From: CF-13 sp036782775
GTDB taxonomy: Bacteria; Chloroflexota; Dormibacteria; CF-121
DNA: 10,519 nucleotides
Direction: 5' to 3'
Assembly (NCBI GenBank): GCA_036782775.1
Contig: DAIPYJ010000095.1
Location: 1-10,519, forward strand
Shown: positions 1 to 5,689 of the stretch, piece by piece
Numbering within the stretch: the stretch's first letter is position 1
How the letters are laid out: each line of letters starts with the position of its first letter
Program-made: the position numbers and the translations under genes
The notes under the pieces: generated by a model
Seen by the model: the letters and a program-made list of their open reading frames with translations, nothing else
What the model was told of the DNA's origin: nothing
Databases searched by the model: none

Positions 1-5
1 ACGCC

Positions 6-188
6 TTAGCCGGTTTTGGACTCCCTGGAGAAGCCCGGGGTCTGTCCGCGGCGCTTTTCCCGCCGCAAATAGAGCCGATCTGGCCCACCCGCCGGCCCGG
101 GCGGGAGGATCGTGAACAGCTCGTAGCCGTCGTCGCTGAGCTGATTGGCCTCCTCGACGCTCTGGACAACCTTGTATTCGAACGGCAT
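6..188 (-). CDS. Small DUF4177-like protein
   Basis: This 60-residue ORF starts at ATG 188-186 and stops at TAA 8-6. The N-terminal part reads EYKVVQ (4-9), then LSDDGYEL (17-24), then LYLRRE (39-44). That order, a beta-strand with 'YKVV', a 'GWEL/GYEL' turn and a closing hydrophobic strand ending in basic residues, resembles the DUF4177 family of very small proteins of unknown function. The match is by eye only. The last 15 residues are basic and low in complexity. It lies on the same strand as rpiA and 51 bp downstream of its stop, so it may be the second gene of an rpiA transcript. The stretch before the start has no good Shine-Dalgarno sequence. No function can be assigned. Confidence 0.6.
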   Translation of the reverse strand: MPFEYKVVQSVEEANQLSDDGYELFTILPPGPAGGPDRLYLRREKRRGQTPGFSRESKTG

Positions 189-213
189 GGGCTCAGGTAA
201 GCATAGCGGGGGC

Positions 214-241
214 GATTCGGCGGCGCAGCGCGAGCCGAATC
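214..241 (-). other. Weak hairpin at the rpiA stop codon
   Basis: Positions 214-221 and 234-241 form an 8-bp perfect inverted repeat (gattcggc / gccgaatc) with a 12-nt loop. It overlaps the rpiA stop and lies in the gap before the small downstream ORF. No T-tract follows in the transcript direction, so I do not call it an intrinsic terminator. It could stabilise the end of the rpiA message or partly separate the two genes, or it may be chance in GC-rich DNA. Confidence 0.25.
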
Positions 242-926
242 AGACCTTGCCGATCCGGCGTACCGTGCCGTCGGCGAGGCCGATCAGGGCGCCGCTGGCC
301 ATGCCGAGAAAAATGCCGTGCTCAAGCACCCCGGGAATCGTATGCAGGGTCGCAGCCAGGTGCTCATCGACAGTGGGAAAGTCGGCGTCGAGGACATAGT
401 TCTGGTTGTCCGTGCGAAACGGCTCGCCGCCCGACAAGCGGAGTTGAGCGCGGCCGCCGAGCAACTCGATCGACCGCTTGGTCGCCTGCCACAAGAACGG
501 CAGGATTTCGATCGGCACCGGAACGCCGCCGAGCCGATCGACCAGCTTGCTCTCGTCGGCAATCAGGACGAAGCGGCGGCTGGCATGGGCGACGATCTTT
601 TCGCGAAGCAGCGCCCCGCCCCGGCCCTTGATGCAGTTCAATCCCGGGTCGATCTCATCAGCGCCGTCGACGGCAAGGTCGAGCTCCGTCTCCAGATCGT
701 CGACCACCGGAATTCCGCCTTGCTCGGCGCGCCGTTTGGTATCGATTGAGGTCGCGACGGCACGGACCACGAGCCCCTGCCGAACCCGTTGCGCCAGGGC
801 GTCGATGAAGTAGTGGGCGGTGCTGCCGGTGCCCAGCCCCACCAGCATTCCGGAGTCGGCCAGGGCGGCTGCCTGCTCTGCCGCGAGCTGCTTCTGGACT
901 TCGATTTGCTGCCTTGCGACTTCCAC
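240..926 (-). CDS. rpiA: Ribose-5-phosphate isomerase A
   Basis: This 228-residue cytosolic enzyme interconverts ribose 5-phosphate and ribulose 5-phosphate in the non-oxidative pentose phosphate pathway. The family landmarks are in order: the phosphate-binding GLGTGST (30-36), VDGADEID (86-93), IKGRGGALLREKI (99-111), and IADESKLVDRLG (122-133) followed by PVPIEILPF (136-144). The catalytic residues of E. coli RpiA (Asp81, Asp84, Lys94, Glu103) correspond to Asp87, Asp90, Lys100 and Glu109, all present. Length matches the usual 215-235 residues. The start is GTG 926-924. The next in-frame Met (27) would delete the first helix, so GTG is preferred although no Shine-Dalgarno is visible. The start lies 4 bp from that of the divergent BrkB-type gene, and a small same-strand ORF follows. 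Confidence 0.95.
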   Translation of the reverse strand: MEVARQQIEVQKQLAAEQAAALADSGMLVGLGTGSTAHYFIDALAQRVRQGLVVRAVATSIDTKRRAEQGGIPVVDDLETELDLAVDGADEIDPGLNCIKGRGGALLREKIVAHASRRFVLIADESKLVDRLGGVPVPIEILPFLWQATKRSIELLGGRAQLRLSGGEPFRTDNQNYVLDADFPTVDEHLAATLHTIPGVLEHGIFLGMASGALIGLADGTVRRIGKV

Positions 927-930
927 TTAG

Positions 931-2001
931 ATGATAGGACCGATGTCAGTTAGAATCGGTCTCGTGGACCGGCTGATGAACAGCATCCCGGGCCGGGTCG
1001 TGCAGAAATTCCTCGAAGACCAGGCGCCGAACTGGGCCGCCTTGATTGCCTGGAACACCCTGTTCGCCATGTTCCCCATGGTCCTCTTTACGGCCGCCAT
1101 CCTCGGTTTTGTGCTCAGCGTTTTCGGACAGGCCAACGACAAGGTTTTCACCATCATCTTCAGCGCCATTCCCGATCCGAAGCAGCAACAGGAACTGGTC
1201 ACCGTGGTCAGCAAGGTCAAGACCGAGAGCGGCATCCTGTTCATTGTCAGCCTCCTCTTCATGCTCTGGGGCGGCTCGGCGCTGTTCGGAATCATGGAGC
1301 AGGCGTTCGCGGTGATCTATCACACCAAGCCTCGCGACTTCATCCCGCAGAAGCTCGTCTCCTTTGCCATGGTGCTCGTCTTCACTGTGCTGGTCGGCAT
1401 TGCCCTGATCGGGTCGACCATCGTTGGAGCGCTGAAAAGCATCCGACAGATTCCCGACCTCCCACGCTTCCTGTACTCAGGCGGCTCCGTGGTGCTGGAA
1501 ATCGCCGTCGGGACCATCGCCGGCTTTGTCCTCTTCCTCGCCATCTATTACGTGATCCCCAACCGCAAGCAGCAAATCCGCAAAGTGCTTCCCGGCGCCA
1601 TCGTGGCGGCCGTGCTCTTCGAGGTCACCTCCCTCCTCTTCCCGCTCTACCTCGCGATCGACCAGGGAATTGGCCAGTACGGGGCGACCTTTGCGCTGCT
1701 CTTTATCTTGATGACGTTCTTCTTGCTGATGGGCATGATCACGATGGTCGGCGTCGAGGTCAACAGTGTGCTCTATCCGCATGACAAAGACCATGCAGCA
1801 CGTGGCCAGTGGGTGCCCGCCGCCCCGGAAACCTCAGGCGAGGCTCGACGTAAGGGCGCGCGCGCATCCAGAACAGCTTCTCCAAATGGTGCGGCGGGAC
1901 CGGTGAAGGCCCGCATCCGCGCCCGCACCGCCGTCCTGATGGCGGTGGGGGCGTCCGTCATCGGTCTGCTTGTTGGCCGTCGGAGCGCTGGCGCCGACTG
2001 A
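931..2001 (+). CDS. YihY/BrkB-family inner membrane protein
   Basis: This is a 356-residue polytopic membrane protein. Hydrophobic segments lie at about 40-64, 100-120, 140-165, 186-208, 220-242 and 250-275, the six-helix pattern of the YihY/BrkB (formerly 'ribonuclease BN') family. The family signature is clear at 206-230: YYVIPNRKQQIRKVLPGA followed by a helix ending in LFE. The molecular role of the family is not settled; virulence and transport roles have been proposed. After the core comes a charged, Ala/Arg/Pro-rich linker (285-330) and a seventh hydrophobic segment (333-349). The start is uncertain: ATG 931, ATG 943, GTG 964 and ATG 976 are all in frame and none has a good Shine-Dalgarno. 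ATG 931 leaves 4 bp to the divergent rpiA start. The sdh cluster begins 35 bp after its stop, so readthrough into sdh is possible. Confidence 0.85.
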   Translation: MIGPMSVRIGLVDRLMNSIPGRVVQKFLEDQAPNWAALIAWNTLFAMFPMVLFTAAILGFVLSVFGQANDKVFTIIFSAIPDPKQQQELVTVVSKVKTESGILFIVSLLFMLWGGSALFGIMEQAFAVIYHTKPRDFIPQKLVSFAMVLVFTVLVGIALIGSTIVGALKSIRQIPDLPRFLYSGGSVVLEIAVGTIAGFVLFLAIYYVIPNRKQQIRKVLPGAIVAAVLFEVTSLLFPLYLAIDQGIGQYGATFALLFILMTFFLLMGMITMVGVEVNSVLYPHDKDHAARGQWVPAAPETSGEARRKGARASRTASPNGAAGPVKARIRARTAVLMAVGASVIGLLVGRRSAGAD

Positions 2002-2036
2002 GCCGAAATACGAGAGAGCGGACCTAAAATTGTTTC

Positions 2037-2807
2037 GTGGCCGTTGAGACTGCCCTCTCGCCGCGTCCCGCCTCGGCGCAGGAGGCATCGCCGGGAAGGG
2101 CGTGGTGGATCGAGCCGGCCCTCACGGTCATCTGCTACAGCGCCTTCGTCATCTACGCGACCTGGTCGGTGTTCGACCAGGTCAACGTCAGGTTCCCTCC
2201 ATACGTATCGCCATTCTTTTCACTGTGGCTCGGGTTCGGCCTGATCAAGGTCCCTGTCATCGGGATCTTGATTCCAATCCTGGCCGTCATTCCCCTGGGT
2301 CTTCGGGGCAGCTGCTATTACTACCGCAAGTCCTACTTCCGGTCGTTTTTCTGGGATCCACCGGCCTGCGCCATTCAAGAGCTCAAGCGAGGGCGCTATC
2401 GGGGCGAGACCCGCTTCCCGTGGGTGGTCAACAACTATCACCGGTATTTCTTGATTCTCAGCGTGATCGTGCTGGTCTTCCTCTGGGTCGACGTGGTGCG
2501 CGCCTTCATCTACCAGGGGCATTTCTTCGTAGGCCTCGGCTCGCTGATCATGCTGGTCAACGTCGTCCTGCTCACGCTCTACACCGGCACGTGCCACTCC
2601 TTCCGCTACCTGATGGGCGGGCGGATCGATGCCTTCTCCCGGGTGCGATTCGGCCAGCTCTGGCATCGGGCCGTGCTCTTGCTCAACTGGATGAACCCGC
2701 GGCATGGTTTCTATGCCTGGGTCAGCATGTTCTCAGTGGCGCTGACTGATGTCTACATCCGGCTCTTGATGGCGGGCGTCATCCATGAGCCGCGGGTGAT
2801 GTTCTGA
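2037..2807 (+). CDS. sdhC: Succinate dehydrogenase membrane anchor, Sdh1-type
   Basis: This 256-residue protein has about five hydrophobic segments (28-47, 60-87, 137-158, 166-184, 225-246) and lies directly upstream of sdhA and sdhB. It is not a classical SdhC/SdhD cytochrome b pair. It resembles the single membrane subunit of mycobacterial Sdh1 (Rv0249c type), with the blocks RGSCYYYRKSYFRSF (90-104), PPACA (108-112), ETRFP (124-128), NNYHRYF (132-138) and TCHSFRYLMGGR (185-196). In M. smegmatis Sdh1 the membrane domain carries a Rieske-type [2Fe-2S] cluster instead of heme. Candidate ligands here are Cys93, Cys111, His135 and His187 (inference from conservation as I recall it). The start is GTG 2037-2039, with no strong Shine-Dalgarno. 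The stop TGA (2805-2807) shares one base with the sdhA ATG, which implies translational coupling. The subunit should anchor the dehydrogenase and reduce the quinone. Confidence 0.85.
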   Translation: MAVETALSPRPASAQEASPGRAWWIEPALTVICYSAFVIYATWSVFDQVNVRFPPYVSPFFSLWLGFGLIKVPVIGILIPILAVIPLGLRGSCYYYRKSYFRSFFWDPPACAIQELKRGRYRGETRFPWVVNNYHRYFLILSVIVLVFLWVDVVRAFIYQGHFFVGLGSLIMLVNVVLLTLYTGTCHSFRYLMGGRIDAFSRVRFGQLWHRAVLLLNWMNPRHGFYAWVSMFSVALTDVYIRLLMAGVIHEPRVMF

Positions 2808-4576
2808 TGGAAGACTTCACCACGGTGACCACCGACGTCCTCGTCATCGGCGCCGGCGGCGCCGGGCTCCGGGCGGCGATCGAAGCCTCACAGGCGGGCG
2901 CCCGGGTCGACATCGTCTGCAAATCCTTGCTGGGCAAAGCGCACACCGTCATGGCCGAAGGTGGGATCGCGGCCGCTCTCGGCAACGTCGACCCGGATGA
3001 CAACTGGCAGGTGCATTTCCAGGACACGATGCGCGGCGGCCAGATGATCAACAACTGGCGCATGGCGCAGCTGCACGCGCAGGAATCGCCGGATCGCGTC
3101 TACGAGCTGGAGACCTATGGCGCCCTGTTCGACCGCACGCCCGACGGCCGGATCATGCAGCGGCCCTTCGGCGCCCATACCTACCGGCGGCTCTGCCATG
3201 TCGGCGACCGCACGGGCCTGGAGATGATCCGGACGCTGCAAGACCGCGCCGTGCAGCTCGGCATCACGGTCCACATGGAATGGACGCTGACTCGCCTCTT
3301 GAAAGACGGCGATCGGGTGGTCGGCGCCTTCGGCTACAGCCGCGTCGACGGTTCATTCGTCGCCTTCCGCGCGAAAGCCGTTGTCCTCGCGACCGGTGGC
3401 TGGGGCCGGATTTTCAAGGTGACGTCGAATTCCTGGGAGGGCACCGGCGACGGCGTCGGCATGGGCTTCGAGGCCGGCGCCGAGGTGCTCGACCCCGAGA
3501 TGGTGCAGTTCCACCCCACGGGGATGGTGTGGCCTCCGGGCGTCCGCGGGATCCTGGTCACGGAGGCGGTCCGCGGGGAAGGCGGCTATCTCAAGAACAG
3601 CGAAGGCAAGCGCTTCATGCTCGAGTACGACCCCAAGAAGAAAGAGCTGTCGTCGCGGGATGTCGTTGCCCGTTCCATCTACAAGGAAGTGCAGGCCGGG
3701 CGCGGGACGCCGCATGGCGGGGCCTGGCTGGATGTCACCCACCTGGGCGCAGAAAAGATCAAGAAGAAGCTGCCCTCGATGTGGGAGCAGTTTCACACCC
3801 TGGCCGACATCGACATCACGACCCAACCAATGGAGGTCGCGCCGACCATCCACTACGCAATGGGTGGGCTTCGCGTCGAGCCCGAAACCGGGCAGACGAC
3901 GCTCCAGGGTTTGTTTGCCGCCGGTGAGGTCGCGGCCGGTTTGCATGGCTCCAACCGGCTCGGTGGGAACTCGCTGTCCGACTTGCTGGTCTTCGGGCGC
4001 CGGGCGGGGGCGGCCGCCGCCGCCTACCAGCGTGAGGTCGGGCTCGGCCAGATCAATCAGCGGCTGGTGGAGCAAGAGCAACAGACCTTGCTCCTGCCTT
4101 TGCGTGGCGACGGTAAAGAGAATCCCTACCTGCTCCAGCAGGCTCTTCAAGAAGCGATGCAGGAGGGCGCGGGCATCGCGCGGGACGAGAAGGGACTGAA
4201 AAAGTGCCTGGCGACTGTTCTCGAACTGCGGCAGCGCTCGGTGAGGATCCACGTCCCGGGCTCCAGGCGCTACAACCCCGGCTGGCATACGGCGCGCGAT
4301 CTTCGGTTTATGCTCACGATTGCCGAGTGCATCGTCCGTGCCGCCATCGAGCGGCGCGAGAGCCGTGGAGCGCACTGGCGGCTCGACTATCTCGAGAAAG
4401 ATCCGGCGCTCGGCAAAGTCAATTTCATCGCCTACAGCGAGGCGGGCGCCGTCAAGCTCAAGCAACGCCCGGTCCCCCAGCTGCCGCCCGAGCTGGCTGC
4501 GCTATTTGATGACTCCCCTGCTCCGAGCAAGCCAGCGGCGACGACGCCGCCCGAGGCGAAACGGGTTCCGGCGTGA
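2807..4576 (+). CDS. sdhA: Succinate dehydrogenase flavoprotein subunit
   Basis: This 589-residue subunit oxidises succinate to fumarate and passes electrons from FAD to SdhB on the cytoplasmic side of the membrane. The N-terminal dinucleotide-binding motif is VIGAGGAG (13-20). His46 in AHTVMAEGG is the covalent FAD attachment residue (E. coli SdhA His45). Substrate-site landmarks are HPTG (236-239), TEAVRGEGGYLKN (252-264), RDVVARS with Arg289 as the likely proton-shuttle arginine, His349 in TIHYAMGG, and Arg384 in GSNRLGGNSLSD. The FAD-binding block AAGEVAAGLHG precedes the last of these. The C-terminal helical domain ends in WRLDYLEKDP and NFIAYSE, then a Pro/Ala-rich tail of about 25 residues. 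Length equals E. coli SdhA. Fumarate reductase activity cannot be excluded from sequence, but the Sdh1-type partners favour succinate oxidation. It overlaps sdhC by 1 nt and sdhB by 4 nt. Confidence 0.95.
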   Translation: MEDFTTVTTDVLVIGAGGAGLRAAIEASQAGARVDIVCKSLLGKAHTVMAEGGIAAALGNVDPDDNWQVHFQDTMRGGQMINNWRMAQLHAQESPDRVYELETYGALFDRTPDGRIMQRPFGAHTYRRLCHVGDRTGLEMIRTLQDRAVQLGITVHMEWTLTRLLKDGDRVVGAFGYSRVDGSFVAFRAKAVVLATGGWGRIFKVTSNSWEGTGDGVGMGFEAGAEVLDPEMVQFHPTGMVWPPGVRGILVTEAVRGEGGYLKNSEGKRFMLEYDPKKKELSSRDVVARSIYKEVQAGRGTPHGGAWLDVTHLGAEKIKKKLPSMWEQFHTLADIDITTQPMEVAPTIHYAMGGLRVEPETGQTTLQGLFAAGEVAAGLHGSNRLGGNSLSDLLVFGRRAGAAAAAYQREVGLGQINQRLVEQEQQTLLLPLRGDGKENPYLLQQALQEAMQEGAGIARDEKGLKKCLATVLELRQRSVRIHVPGSRRYNPGWHTARDLRFMLTIAECIVRAAIERRESRGAHWRLDYLEKDPALGKVNFIAYSEAGAVKLKQRPVPQLPPELAALFDDSPAPSKPAATTPPEAKRVPA

Positions 4577-5676
4577 GTACGGCGGTCAAGCGATCCGCGC
4601 ATCTTGCTGAGACAAAGCCGGAGGCAAGCGATGGCCGCATCGTTCTCCAGGTTTTCCGCGGTGATTCGTCAGGCGGCCGCGAGGAGCGCTTCGAAGTGCC
4701 CGCGGTGGAAGGCATGGTGGTCCTCGACGCCGTCCATTACATCCAGGCGAACTATGCCAATGACCTGGCCTGCCGGTGGAATTGCAAGGCGGCCAAGTGT
4801 GGATCGTGCAGCGCAGAGATCAACGGCCGGCCCCGCTTGATGTGCAAGACGCGCGTCGACGAATTCGGGGATGCCGAGATCCATGTGGCGCCGATGCGGA
4901 CCTTCCCCTTGATCAAGGACCTGGTGACTGACGTCTCGTGGAATTACGAAGTCAACAAGCAGATTCCCGGTTTCACGCCGGCGGCCACTGAGCGCGTGCC
5001 GTATCGGCTGCTCCAGGAAGACGTCGAGCGAATCTACGAGTACCGCAAGTGCATCGAGTGCTTTCTCTGCCAGGACGTCTGCCACGTCCTGCGCAACCAC
5101 GACGACAAGTCGCTCTACTACGGCCCTCGGTACATGGTGCGAATGGCCGCGCTGGAGATGCATCCTCTCGATACCCGGCGTCGCACCGGGTTGCTTCACG
5201 GCGCCGCGGGTGTCGGCATGTGCAACATCACGAAGTGCTGCCAGGAAGTTTGTCCAGAGCACATCAAGATCACCGACAATGCGATCATCCCGCTGAAGGA
5301 GCGCACTGCCACCGACGTGTATGACCCCCTTGCCCGTTTCATGCGCCGGGTGCGTCCGCGGCCTGAACCAGCCGGTAGGAGCGGCGACTCGCCGGATGGC
5401 TTGAGCGCCGTCCGTCTCCCCCAGCGATTTGCGGTCAAGGACGTCGTGCGCCTCAAGACAGGCGACCGGCCGCTAGCGCGGGTCGGCGGCGTACGTCAGG
5501 ATGGCAAGCTCGAGGTCTGGGTGCTCAAAATGAAAGGCATCCAGCAGCACTGGAAGGGACCCAAGGTCATCAACACCAGTGACGTCACGAACAACTACGG
5601 TCCACTGGACGAAGTTGGCATTGGGAGCAAGCTCTTCGAGCAGCAGCTCATGGAGCATGCCGAGCACGGCGACTAG
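4573..5676 (+). CDS. sdhB: Succinate dehydrogenase iron-sulfur subunit with C-terminal extension
   Basis: This subunit carries electrons from SdhA to the membrane. The [2Fe-2S] ligands are Cys71, Cys76, Cys79 and Cys91 (C-x4-C-x2-C-x11-C, within NCKAAKCGSC); Cys67 is an extra cysteine. The second domain has CIECFLCQDVC (160-170) and CNITKCCQEVCP (217-228). By E. coli numbering, Cys160, 163, 166 and 227 bind [4Fe-4S], and Cys170, 217 and 223 bind [3Fe-4S]. CIECFLCQ and CNITKCC are typical of the mycobacterial Sdh1 iron-sulfur subunit (Rv0247c type), which ends at about residue 250. Here the protein is 367 residues: after LARFMRR (253-259) come a Pro/Arg/Gly-rich linker and a roughly 85-residue extension (281-367) that I do not recognise. 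The start GTG 4573-4575 overlaps the sdhA stop (GTGA), so the two are probably coupled. The stop lies 13 bp from the convergent E1 gene's stop. Confidence 0.93.
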   Translation: MSTAVKRSAHLAETKPEASDGRIVLQVFRGDSSGGREERFEVPAVEGMVVLDAVHYIQANYANDLACRWNCKAAKCGSCSAEINGRPRLMCKTRVDEFGDAEIHVAPMRTFPLIKDLVTDVSWNYEVNKQIPGFTPAATERVPYRLLQEDVERIYEYRKCIECFLCQDVCHVLRNHDDKSLYYGPRYMVRMAALEMHPLDTRRRTGLLHGAAGVGMCNITKCCQEVCPEHIKITDNAIIPLKERTATDVYDPLARFMRRVRPRPEPAGRSGDSPDGLSAVRLPQRFAVKDVVRLKTGDRPLARVGGVRQDGKLEVWVLKMKGIQQHWKGPKVINTSDVTNNYGPLDEVGIGSKLFEQQLMEHAEHGD

Positions 5677-5689
5677 CTGACCGGCTCCT

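Noticed and set aside
3353..4465. 370-residue open frame antisense to sdhA
   Set aside because: It is a GC-rich shadow of sdhA, which has all catalytic motifs on the plus strand; the antisense translation shows no family pattern.
4669..5262. 197-residue open frame antisense to sdhB
   Set aside because: It is opposite the cysteine cluster motifs of sdhB and looks like a composition-driven shadow.
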